Assembly (NCBI RefSeq): GCF_046250175.1 | Contig: NZ_CP176468.1 | Direction: 5' to 3' (one strand) | Origin: Psychromonas sp030397575 | GTDB taxonomy: Bacteria; Pseudomonadota; Gammaproteobacteria; Enterobacterales; Psychromonadaceae | Length of the DNA: 64,000 nt | Part shown: positions 55,666 to 63,199 of the stretch, piece by piece | Layout: each line of letters begins with the position of its first letter | How positions within the stretch are numbered: position 1 is the stretch's first letter | The notes under the pieces: generated by a model | What the model saw: only the letters and a program-made list of their open reading frames with translations | What the model was told of the DNA's origin: nothing | The model's database searches: none | Translations under genes and position numbers: made by a program

Positions 55666-56590
55666 TCCGCATAAAAGAAGCAAATCGAGGGATGTTATGA
55701 CGTGTTTTACCGGTGTAACGATAAGTGATGACCGAACCTATTGGTGGTGGATTTTTTCTTTCTTTATCACTGAAGCCTGTGCCAATTTTAAAACGAATAC
55801 CATCTTCTGTTTCGACCTGTAAAGCACCTAATAAACCTTGATACTTGCCTTTACCGGGCAAGTAGCCAATCACTGTGGCTTCGGCATCCTCAAAGCGTTT
55901 TAATTTCATTAAGTCACGACTGCGAATATGCTGATATAAGGCATCTTGGTGATGTAGCATCAACCCCTCACCGCCTGCATTAACCACTTTATCTAATAAG
56001 TTAAATAAAGCGGCACTGTCTTTAATCTTTTGCTGAGGGATCAGTTTAAAATAAGCACTATCTGTTGTAGTCACTAACTTTTGCATTGCTGCAACACGTT
56101 CACCGAAAGGGTACTGGCTAGTAGGCAGGTCAAATATCATAAATTTTACCAGTTGCCAGTCTGGATTTTGGCTATCGCGAGTGCGCACAATGCTAGAGAC
56201 TTGCTCAAAGGTTTGTCTGGCGATCCATAGCTCTCCATCAACCGCTTGTGTTGGAAAGTGTGCAACAAACCAATCTGGTGCAGTAAAGATATTGCCTTGT
56301 TTGGAAAGTAGCTTATGTCCATCCCAATAAGCACGAATACCATCTAACTTTTCGCTAACATAATATTCATTGACCTTAATATTTTCTCGATATTGAGTAG
56401 GTAACTGAATTGCAGGAACAGTTTGCTTTTTAGAGTCTTCTTGAGCGGCTTTAGCATTAACGATTAGTGAGCTGTTGATTAACAAAAATAAAACGATTTG
56501 TGTAATCAATAAATAGCTAAGTCGCTTTGTAGTGAGGCACGTGATTAGTAATTGGTTAAGGCTAGATAACTGTCCATGTAAAATTGGCAT
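55649..56590 (-). CDS. periplasmic ATP-dependent DNA ligase (Lig E type)
   Basis: This is a minimal ATP-dependent ligase of 313 residues: the nucleotidyltransferase domain has the adenylated lysine K81 in SEKLDGIRAYWDG, then VDGELWIA, GGEGLMLHH and LMKLKRF, followed by a short OB-fold (GKYQGLLGALQVE, GTGFSDKER). The N-terminus has a hydrophobic segment (about 24-45) ending NAKAAQ, consistent with export. Such Lig E enzymes coexist with NAD-dependent LigA and are proposed to seal DNA in the periplasm, perhaps during uptake. The ATG has AGAGG about 4 nt upstream. Confidence 0.88.
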   Translation of the reverse strand: MPILHGQLSSLNQLLITCLTTKRLSYLLITQIVLFLLINSSLIVNAKAAQEDSKKQTVPAIQLPTQYRENIKVNEYYVSEKLDGIRAYWDGHKLLSKQGNIFTAPDWFVAHFPTQAVDGELWIARQTFEQVSSIVRTRDSQNPDWQLVKFMIFDLPTSQYPFGERVAAMQKLVTTTDSAYFKLIPQQKIKDSAALFNLLDKVVNAGGEGLMLHHQDALYQHIRSRDLMKLKRFEDAEATVIGYLPGKGKYQGLLGALQVETEDGIRFKIGTGFSDKERKNPPPIGSVITYRYTGKTRHNIPRFASFMRIRAVY

Positions 56591-56675
56591 AAAACCTCTC
56601 TATACTTAGTTAGTGGCTGAACCGAGTGTACTAAGTGTAGAAAGGTTTTCAGATAATGGTATTAATTTTTAAGTC

Positions 56676-57530
56676 TTAGCCTTGTACAAAACGCATTGAT
56701 AAGTCTATCGCTTGAACATGCTTGGTGAGTGCACCAACAGAGATGTAATCAACGCCTGTTTCGGCATAACTGAGTATTGTTGAGTTATCAACATTACCAG
56801 ATACTTCTAAGTCTGCTTGCACTGGATTACTTTTATTAATAGCAACTGCCTCTAACATCATCGAGATGGTGAAGTTATCCAGCATGACCCGTTGTGCGCC
56901 TGCATCTAAGGCTTGTTTTAATTCATCGAGGCTTTCTACTTCAACTTCTACCCAACGTTCAGGGTGTTGTTGGTTTGCGGTGGCAATTGCTTGTTTAATG
57001 CCACCACACGCCATAATATGGTTCTCTTTGATCAAAAATGCGTCGTATAAACCGATGCGGTGATTAAACCCACCTCCGCACGTTACTGCATATTTGGAAG
57101 CATTGCGTAAACCGGGTAATGTTTTTCGAGTATCTAATAATTTACAATCAGTATTAGCAATCAGATCTGAGTAATATTTGGTGGTGGTCGCGATGCCAGA
57201 AAGAGTTTGAATAAAGTTTAGTGCGGTACGTTCACCGGTTAATAGAATTCGAGCTGGGCCAGTTAAGGTAAATAATGGGCTATTGGCTTGAACAAGGTCA
57301 CCATCTTTAACATGCCATGTAATAGTGGTGCAATCACCTAATTGTTTAAATACTTCGTCTGTCCATGCTTTACCACAAAATACAGCATCTTCACGGGTGA
57401 TCACTGTTGCTTTTGCATATTTATCTTCGGGAATTAAATTAGCGGTAATATCGCCTTCTGCGGCAGATAAGCCATTTAAATCTTCATGTAAAGCTAGGCT
57501 AACACTTTGTGCAACTTCTTGTTCAATCAT
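56676..57530 (-). CDS. nadC: nicotinate-nucleotide pyrophosphorylase (carboxylating)
   Basis: NadC (quinolinate phosphoribosyltransferase) makes nicotinate mononucleotide in de novo NAD synthesis. The 284-residue product shows ALNFIQTLSGIATTT, LLDTRKTLPGLRNASKYAVT, GGGFNHRIGLYDAFLIKENH and the late RVMLDNFTISMM with VDYISVGALTKHV. It is divergent from coaE. In related genomes pil genes usually lie between these two, and they are absent here. Confidence 0.96.
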   Translation of the reverse strand: MIEQEVAQSVSLALHEDLNGLSAAEGDITANLIPEDKYAKATVITREDAVFCGKAWTDEVFKQLGDCTTITWHVKDGDLVQANSPLFTLTGPARILLTGERTALNFIQTLSGIATTTKYYSDLIANTDCKLLDTRKTLPGLRNASKYAVTCGGGFNHRIGLYDAFLIKENHIMACGGIKQAIATANQQHPERWVEVEVESLDELKQALDAGAQRVMLDNFTISMMLEAVAINKSNPVQADLEVSGNVDNSTILSYAETGVDYISVGALTKHVQAIDLSMRFVQG

Positions 57531-57645
57531 GGTAAGTTTCCAGACAAGGGTAAAAAGTGAAATATTACCTTAATGAACATTGAATACCAATGATCTAAGT
57601 AGTTATGATCTATAAAATAAAACGATTCAAGTAAGAGAGCAAAAT

Positions 57646-58245
57646 ATGCGAGTTATTATTGGGTTAACGGGCGGGATTGGCAGTGGTAAATCAACAGTTG
57701 CTAATGAATTTAAAGCGTTAGGGGTAGAAGTCGTTGATGCCGACCTTGTGGCAAGAGAAGTTGTTGCACCAGGGCAGCCCGCTTTAGCAGAGATTGAACT
57801 TTATTTTGGTAAAGAAGTCATAGATGAAAGTGGCGGACTGAACCGAGCAATGCTGAGACAAATCATTTTCTCTTCGGATCAGAAAAAGCAATGGTTAAAT
57901 AATTTATTGCACCCGCTTATTAGAGAAGCTTTATTAGCACAACTTGCACAAGCAGAAAGCCAATATGTAATATTAGAAGCACCGTTGTTGCTAGAAAATA
58001 AATTAACACAATACACCGACTTTACGCTGGTGGTTGATGTACCAGAAACCTTGCAAATTGAACGTGCTATGCAGCGCGACAATAATTCAAGGTCACAAAT
58101 ACAAGCAATTATAGATGCACAAATTAGCCGATCAGAAAGACGACAGCAGGCTGATTATATTATCGATAATAGCAAATCCGATCTTGTTGCACTTAAGGAA
58201 CAAGTTAAAATGTTACATTTACAGTTTTTATCCATACAAAAGTAA
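57646..58245 (+). CDS. coaE: dephospho-CoA kinase
   Basis: CoaE phosphorylates dephospho-CoA, the last step of CoA synthesis. The 199-residue P-loop kinase starts with GLTGGIGSGKSTVANEF (about 6-22), then VVDADLVAREVV, LLHPLIREALLAQL and EAPLLLENKL. It heads coaE-zapD-yacG and ends inside a terminator-like hairpin. Confidence 0.96.
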   Translation: MRVIIGLTGGIGSGKSTVANEFKALGVEVVDADLVAREVVAPGQPALAEIELYFGKEVIDESGGLNRAMLRQIIFSSDQKKQWLNNLLHPLIREALLAQLAQAESQYVILEAPLLLENKLTQYTDFTLVVDVPETLQIERAMQRDNNSRSQIQAIIDAQISRSERRQQADYIIDNSKSDLVALKEQVKMLHLQFLSIQK

Positions 58246-58293
58246 GGTTTTTGATTGTTTAGTGGTAGCTCCTTAATGTAACCTTACTTTTTT
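58238..58293 (+). terminator. possible terminator between coaE and zapD
   Basis: AAAAGTAAGGTT (58238-58249, containing the coaE stop) pairs perfectly with AACCTTACTTTT (58280-58291), followed by TT. The 30-nt loop is long, so termination may be partial and allow zapD readthrough. Confidence 0.55.
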
Positions 58294-58315
58294 ATAAAAA
58301 TGAATAGACAGTCTT

Positions 58316-59047
58316 ATGATCTCTTTTGAATATCCCCTGACAGAAAAAAGCCGTAGCTATTTACGCTTTGAATCTCTTTTCCTACAAATTAGTCAAAGTA
58401 TCTCATTGAATAACGATAATGATGCCATTACTTATTTCAAATCATTATTCGAGTTAATTGAATTAAGTGACCGCAGTGATATTCGACATGACTTAATTAA
58501 AGATTTACGTGCATTATCTGAAGAAATGCAATCTTGGTTGAGCAGTGAGCAAGCTGATACACAAGCAATTAAAGCCTTAATGGTAGAGATTAGTGAATTG
58601 ATTAGTGCGTTATTAGTGATGTCTAAACAGCTTAAATTCTTCAAAGACAGCCGTTTTTTAACCTCACTTAAACAGCGTTTCTTTATTCCTGGTGGTTGTT
58701 GCAGTTTTGATTTGCCACAGTTTCACTTTTGGTGTGCACAAGCAATTGAAGTTAAAAGAGCAGATACCAAAAATTGGTATGAGTATTTTCAAGTGCTAGA
58801 GCGCGCTTTGTTTTTATTTTTAAAAATTAAGCGTCATCAAGGGATTAAATCAATTCAGAAAGCGAATAATGGCTTCTTCCAAGGGGAAGTTGAGCATGCT
58901 TTGTTTATTATCTTAAATGTTGATCCTAGTTTGCAGGTCTACCCTATGGTGTCTGGCCATAAACATCGTTATTCTGTGCGCTTTATGAATGCAGATGCGG
59001 AAAATAGCCAAGCTGAACATATAGAATTTGAACAAATATTTTGTTAA
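58316..59047 (+). CDS. zapD: cell division protein ZapD
   Basis: ZapD (DUF1342) cross-links FtsZ protofilaments. The 243-residue product opens with SFEYPLTEKSRSYLRFESLF and carries PGGCCSFDLPQFHFW and YPMVSGHKHRYSVRFM, conserved blocks of the family. It lies in the usual coaE-zapD-yacG group, about 8 kb from the ftsZ gene whose product it bundles. Confidence 0.96.
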   Translation: MISFEYPLTEKSRSYLRFESLFLQISQSISLNNDNDAITYFKSLFELIELSDRSDIRHDLIKDLRALSEEMQSWLSSEQADTQAIKALMVEISELISALLVMSKQLKFFKDSRFLTSLKQRFFIPGGCCSFDLPQFHFWCAQAIEVKRADTKNWYEYFQVLERALFLFLKIKRHQGIKSIQKANNGFFQGEVEHALFIILNVDPSLQVYPMVSGHKHRYSVRFMNADAENSQAEHIEFEQIFC

Positions 59048-59062
59048 TGGTGAGGAGTAAAG

Positions 59063-59257
59063 ATGAAGGTTAATTGTCCAACATGTCAAAAAGAAGTGGT
59101 TTGGGATAAGACCAGCATGTATCGCCCATTTTGCTGTAAACGCTGCCAACTTATTGACTTAGGTGAATGGGCTGACGAAGAAAAACGCATTAAAGGTGAG
59201 TCGGTTAGTCCTGAAAATATGCCACAGAATAAAACTATTTATTTCGAAGAAGATTAA
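59063..59257 (+). CDS. yacG: DNA gyrase inhibitor YacG
   Basis: YacG is a small zinc protein that binds GyrB and blocks DNA binding. The 64-residue product has a four-cysteine zinc site, CPTC near the N-terminus and CCKRCQLIDLGEWADE in the middle, exactly as in the family. GAGGAG lies about 6 nt before the ATG. It is 15 bp after zapD. Confidence 0.95.
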   Translation: MKVNCPTCQKEVVWDKTSMYRPFCCKRCQLIDLGEWADEEKRIKGESVSPENMPQNKTIYFEED

Positions 59258-59300
59258 TATAATCGCAGAAAATATAAACGTAAAAATAAAAGGGTACAGG

Positions 59301-59645
59301 ATGTTATTACAAGATTTTTTAAATAAGCTGAGCAACACACCAGAGCAAGTTGAGTTTACTGAGACTATGGCGGTGATTGAAGATAATTATGAATTTAAAG
59401 CAACAGCTTTTAATAATGGTCAGCAAAAAAATGCTGAAGGTGAAAATGCTGGCTCATGTAAAATATTTTCATTTGCACAGTTAAATAAATTATCAGAAGC
59501 ACAAACGTTAGCTTGTTTTGGCACTTATTACCGTGATGATGTATTAGCGCATCCAGAGGCACAAGATCATCAAAACATTCGTCAGTTTATGATTAACGGT
59601 TGGGCGGGGATTGACTTTGCAGGTACAGCGTTAACCGCTAAATAA
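59301..59645 (+). CDS. HopJ type III effector family protein
   Basis: This 114-residue protein contains CKIFSFAQLNKLSEAQTLACFG, YYRDDVLAHPEAQDHQNIRQ and FMINGWAGIDF, which I recognise as the HopJ family. Despite the name, these genes are common in free-living marine gammaproteobacteria with no type III secretion, so an effector role is doubtful and the cellular role is unknown. I chose the ATG at 59301 with AGGG about 9 nt upstream. A longer frame from 59163 overlaps yacG and is unlikely. Confidence 0.85.
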   Translation: MLLQDFLNKLSNTPEQVEFTETMAVIEDNYEFKATAFNNGQQKNAEGENAGSCKIFSFAQLNKLSEAQTLACFGTYYRDDVLAHPEAQDHQNIRQFMINGWAGIDFAGTALTAK

Positions 59646-59665
59646 ATTTAAAAACTGTATAAAGT

Positions 59666-59694
59666 AAAAAAAGGGGCTATCAGCCCCTTTTTTT
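59666..59694. terminator. bidirectional terminator between the HopJ-family gene and yciH
   Basis: AAAAAAAGGGGCT and AGCCCCTTTTTTT pair with a 3-nt loop. A-run and T-run on either side serve both convergent genes. Confidence 0.93.
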
Positions 59695-59712
59695 AGTAGT
59701 CACATTTTTGAG

Positions 59713-60039
59713 TTAGCCACCCGATAGTTTTACCTGGTAACCTTTTTTCTCTAGCACGCTTTTAATAATGTCACGTTGGTCTGTTTGAATTTCAATGACA
59801 AAATCTTTTACTGTGCCGCCACAGCCCGTTTTCTTTTTAATGTCTTTCGCTAATGCTTTGATTTCAGGTTCATTCAGCTGTAAACCTTTGATCAGTGTTA
59901 CGCCTTTTCCTTTACGACCTTTTGTTTCTCTATGTAAACGAATAATGCCATCGCCTTCGGGAGCGCTTTGTTTTGGTTTGGTTTTTTCTACTTTTCCGCC
60001 ATCGGTAGAGTAGACTAAATTCAATTCACTAAAATCCAT
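59713..60039 (-). CDS. yciH: SUI1/YciH translation initiation factor-like protein
   Basis: YciH is the bacterial eIF1 homologue, thought to influence initiation fidelity. The 108-residue product has the SUI1 core GRKGKGVTLIKGL and KTGCGGTVKDFVIEIQTDQR with DIIKSVLEKKGYQVKLSGG at the end, preceded by the usual LVYSTDGG start. It stands alone, convergent with the HopJ-family gene and divergent from feoA. Confidence 0.93.
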   Translation of the reverse strand: MDFSELNLVYSTDGGKVEKTKPKQSAPEGDGIIRLHRETKGRKGKGVTLIKGLQLNEPEIKALAKDIKKKTGCGGTVKDFVIEIQTDQRDIIKSVLEKKGYQVKLSGG

Positions 60040-60145
60040 GAGTATTCCTGCATATTAAGTTCTTGTTTATGTTTATACCTGTTCCTATTAAAGATGTAAA
60101 ACTCAACTCTCTATTCATAAAATCTGTTTAAATCGCGTGGCTAAA

Positions 60146-60159
60146 TTGATCTAAAACAA
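60146..60159 (+). promoter_or_regulatory. possible FNR site upstream of feoA
   Basis: TTGAT-CTAA-AACAA matches the FNR consensus TTGAT-N4-ATCAA at 9 of 10 positions. FNR activation of feoABC under low oxygen is known in enterobacteria and fits ferrous iron uptake. Confidence 0.5.
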
Positions 60160-60199
60160 CAGACTCTTTATTACCTAGTCAAGCGCTTCAATTTGTATT

Positions 60200-60218
60200 G
60201 TTAATGATAATAGTTTGT
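60200..60218 (+). promoter_or_regulatory. possible Fur box upstream of feoA
   Basis: The 19-mer GTTAATGATAATAGTTTGT matches the Fur consensus at 13 of 19 positions with an intact AATGATAAT core. It lies about 50 bp before feoA, suitable for iron-dependent repression. Confidence 0.55.
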
Positions 60219-60267
60219 ATTAATTTCCTGTTTAAAACATCTCAATGAATAAATGATAGGGATCACT

Positions 60268-60492
60268 ATGAGATTATCTGAGTTAAAAACAGGGCAAACC
60301 GCAAGTATTGTTAATATTAATGCGCTGGAACCGGTAATGCGTAAAAAGTTACTCAATCTAGGTTTTTTGCCGCGTGCAAAGGTACAGTTATTACGTACTG
60401 CGCCATTAGGTGACCCTTTAGCCATTCGATGTGCTAATAGTGCAATTGCTCTGCGTAAAAGTATCGCTAAGCAAATTATAGTGGAGTATTAA
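60268..60492 (+). CDS. feoA: ferrous iron transport protein FeoA
   Basis: FeoA is a small SH3-like cytosolic partner of the FeoB transporter. The 74-residue product has MRLSELKTGQTASIV, MRKKLLNLGFLPRAKVQLLR and DPLAIRCANSAIALRK, typical of the family. I chose the ATG at 60268 with AGGG about 6 nt upstream. The in-frame ATG at 60253 is less likely. It is first in feoABC, one base before feoB. Confidence 0.94.
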   Translation: MRLSELKTGQTASIVNINALEPVMRKKLLNLGFLPRAKVQLLRTAPLGDPLAIRCANSAIALRKSIAKQIIVEY

Positions 60493-60493
60493 T

Positions 60494-62788
60494 ATGTCAA
60501 TGAATATAGCCACTATAGGTAACCCTAATTCAGGTAAAACGACCTTATTCAATGCACTCACAGGTAGTCATCAAAGAGTAGGGAATTGGAGTGGAGTGAC
60601 AGTTGAAAAGAAAACCGGACACTTCAACATTAATGATAAAGCAATAAAAGTGATCGACCTACCCGGTATCTATAATCTAGATATCGACCAACAGGGGAGT
60701 TCAATGGATGAACGTGTTGCCTTTGATTACATCATGCATAGTCAGCCGGATATAGTATTAAATATTATTGATGCTAGTTGTTTAGAAAGAAGTTTATATT
60801 TGACCGTGCAGTTATTAGAGTTAGGTCTGCCAGTGATGGTGGTGTTAAACAAAATAGATGTAGCAGATAAACAGCAAAAAGTGATTAATGATAAGCTGCT
60901 GAGTGAACAATTAGGTTGCCCAGTCATTGCTATTTCAGCACATAATCAACAGGCGGTAACTAAGCTAACAACAATCATAGAAAAGCTAGATCCTGCTGCG
61001 TTAATACCTGATTTATCTTTAGATTATGGAGACCAGTTAGAAGCTGTATTGTCAAAAATAGAATACTATTTTGACACGGAAAGATACCTTCATAAAAAAG
61101 CGTTTGCCATTAAGTGTGTAGAAGGTGATGCATCGGTTATTGAACAGTTACCTATACAGACTCGCTTAAAAGTGCAACATATCAGCAGCCAAATATCATT
61201 CGATATTGACTTACAGATTGCTGATACGCGTTATACCTATATCTATCAATTGACCCAATTAGCAGTGCGTACCAAAGGCTGCTTAAGTAAAAGCTTAACC
61301 GATAAAATAGATGCAGTTGCATTGAACCGTTATACCGGTTTACCCGTCTTTTTGTTGGTGATGTACTTGATGTTTATGTTTGCTATTAATGTAGGTAGTG
61401 CGTTTATTGATTTCTTTGATATTGCTTCTGGTGCTTTATTTGTTGATCAAACGGCACAATGGTTGACCGCAGTCAGTGCACCAGATTGGTTAATTAATGT
61501 TTTAGCCTATGGAGTGGGCGGTGGTATTCAAACGGTCATGACTTTTATTCCCGTTATTGCTTGTTTGTATTTGTTTTTAGCTGTGCTTGAAAGTTCTGGA
61601 TATTTAGCACGAGCGGCATTTGTGATTGATAGACTGATGCAATTAATTGGTTTACCAGGTAAATCGTTTGTACCTATGATTGTTGGATTTGGTTGCACGG
61701 TTCCTGCTGTAATGGCTGCAAGAACCTTAGAGAAAGAACGTGAACGTTTGTTAACTGTTGTGATGTCTCCATTTATGTCCTGTGGAGCACGTTTACCTGT
61801 GTATGCTTTATTTGCTAGCGCATTCTTTCCAAATCAAGGTCAAAATATCGTTTTCTTGCTTTATCTGATCGGGATTTTAGTCGCGGTATTAACCGGTTTT
61901 ATTTTAAGCAGAACCATTTTACCAGGGAAAAGTGAAAATATGATCTTGGAGATTCCTGATTATGAGCTGCCAACGATAAAGAATACTGGGATTAAAACTT
62001 GGCAGAAGTTGAAAGGTTTTGTATTTGGTGCAGGACAAACTATCGTCTTAGTGGTGACACTGTTAAATGTGGTTAACTCAATTGGTATGGATGGGAGTTT
62101 TGGCCATCAAGATACTGAAGGCTCTGTATTAAGTAAAATTGCACAAACTATTACACCGGTACTTTCACCTTTAGGAATCAATGAGCAAAACTGGCCTGCG
62201 ACGGTGGGTATCGTAACGGGTATCTTTGCTAAAGAAGCAGTGGTAGGCACCTTAAATAGCCTGTATGACAATGAAGTCCGTGAGGAGGAAGAGGCATTAA
62301 GTTTATTAGAAAAATTATCTGTTGCTGTAGCCACCATTCCAGAAAATTTAATGGGTATTGATATCAGTGACCCACTAGGCATTAATGTCGGAGAATTAGA
62401 AGACTTAACGCTTGCAGCTGAAGAGCAAGGCGTTGACTTAACTATTTACACAAATATTCAACAGGCTTTTGTTAGCCAGCAAGCTGCTTTTGCTTATTTG
62501 CTGTTCATCTTGCTTTATGCTCCTTGTGCGGCGGCAATGGGGGCGATAGTCAGAGAGGTGGGAATGAACTGGGCACGTTTTGTGGCTATTTGGTCTACTG
62601 GTATTGCTTATATCGTTGCCGTTGTTTATTACCAAATAGCTACTATTGCTGCGCACCCAATACTTAGCTTTACTTATTTATCGAGCGCTATCTTAATCAT
62701 TGTGGGGGCTATATATGCCCTAAGAAATAAAGGCAATTTATTACTAAAATGCAGTTCTCGCGAGCAACAAAAGTGGGTTAGAGCATGA
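60494..62788 (+). CDS. feoB: ferrous iron transporter FeoB
   Basis: FeoB is the inner-membrane Fe2+ transporter with an N-terminal G domain. The 764-residue product has G1 GNPNSGKTTLFNAL, G3 DLPGIYNL and G4 NKID, a linker, then membrane segments with two Gate domains and the FeoB core motif GFGCTVPAVMAARTLE. The C-terminal half has GIVTGIFAKEAVVGTLNSLY. It overlaps feoC by 4 nt (ATGA). Confidence 0.97.
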   Translation: MSMNIATIGNPNSGKTTLFNALTGSHQRVGNWSGVTVEKKTGHFNINDKAIKVIDLPGIYNLDIDQQGSSMDERVAFDYIMHSQPDIVLNIIDASCLERSLYLTVQLLELGLPVMVVLNKIDVADKQQKVINDKLLSEQLGCPVIAISAHNQQAVTKLTTIIEKLDPAALIPDLSLDYGDQLEAVLSKIEYYFDTERYLHKKAFAIKCVEGDASVIEQLPIQTRLKVQHISSQISFDIDLQIADTRYTYIYQLTQLAVRTKGCLSKSLTDKIDAVALNRYTGLPVFLLVMYLMFMFAINVGSAFIDFFDIASGALFVDQTAQWLTAVSAPDWLINVLAYGVGGGIQTVMTFIPVIACLYLFLAVLESSGYLARAAFVIDRLMQLIGLPGKSFVPMIVGFGCTVPAVMAARTLEKERERLLTVVMSPFMSCGARLPVYALFASAFFPNQGQNIVFLLYLIGILVAVLTGFILSRTILPGKSENMILEIPDYELPTIKNTGIKTWQKLKGFVFGAGQTIVLVVTLLNVVNSIGMDGSFGHQDTEGSVLSKIAQTITPVLSPLGINEQNWPATVGIVTGIFAKEAVVGTLNSLYDNEVREEEEALSLLEKLSVAVATIPENLMGIDISDPLGINVGELEDLTLAAEEQGVDLTIYTNIQQAFVSQQAAFAYLLFILLYAPCAAAMGAIVREVGMNWARFVAIWSTGIAYIVAVVYYQIATIAAHPILSFTYLSSAILIIVGAIYALRNKGNLLLKCSSREQQKWVRA

Positions 62789-63015
62789 TATTAAAACGTT
62801 TATCAAATTATATAGAAACTCATCAATATGTCGCAGAGAGTCGTTTATTAACGACCTTTCATATCAGTCGAGAAGGTGTTGCGCCGATGTTAGCGATATT
62901 GATGAAAAGAGGACATATTCAAAAGATAGTGAATAGTCGGGGTGATAAGTTAAGTGCACAAATATTTTATACTTGGCAAAAAGATAAAGTGATTCCATTA
63001 GTCACATTTGTATAA
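62785..63015 (+). CDS. feoC: FeoC-like winged-helix protein
   Basis: The 76-residue product resembles the FeoC winged helix (YIETHQYVAESRLLTTFHIS, GVAPMLAILMKRGHIQKIV). Unlike enterobacterial FeoC, it has no cysteines at all, so it cannot bind an Fe-S cluster. It may act as a structural partner or regulator of FeoB. The start overlaps the feoB stop. Confidence 0.85.
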   Translation: MILKRLSNYIETHQYVAESRLLTTFHISREGVAPMLAILMKRGHIQKIVNSRGDKLSAQIFYTWQKDKVIPLVTFV

Positions 63016-63073
63016 GTTGTCGTTTATTTTTCAAACAATTTTTTTGTGAAACTTCAAATAATGCTTATGCAAC

Positions 63074-63110
63074 AAGTACCTGATGCCAGAAATGGTTCAG
63101 GTATTTTTTT
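63074..63110 (+). terminator. terminator after feoC
   Basis: TACCTGA (63077-63083) and TCAGGTA (63097-63103) form a 7-bp stem followed by seven T residues. The loop is 13 nt, so strength is moderate. Confidence 0.7.
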
Positions 63111-63199
63111 AGTTAAAATTTGTGACTAGCATCGGGTATTCAAAATATGTACAATCCCCCTCCGAATTTATACCAGAATTAGTCTAGTTGAGGCATCGC

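Noticed and set aside
57583..57622. Fourth MITE copy upstream of coaE
   Set aside because: Only ATACCAATGA and loose AT-rich similarity remain and no right end is visible, so it is too weak to list as a feature.
59163..59300. N-terminal extension of the HopJ-family protein
   Set aside because: It overlaps yacG out of frame. The ATG at 59301 has a better ribosome binding site and gives the family length.
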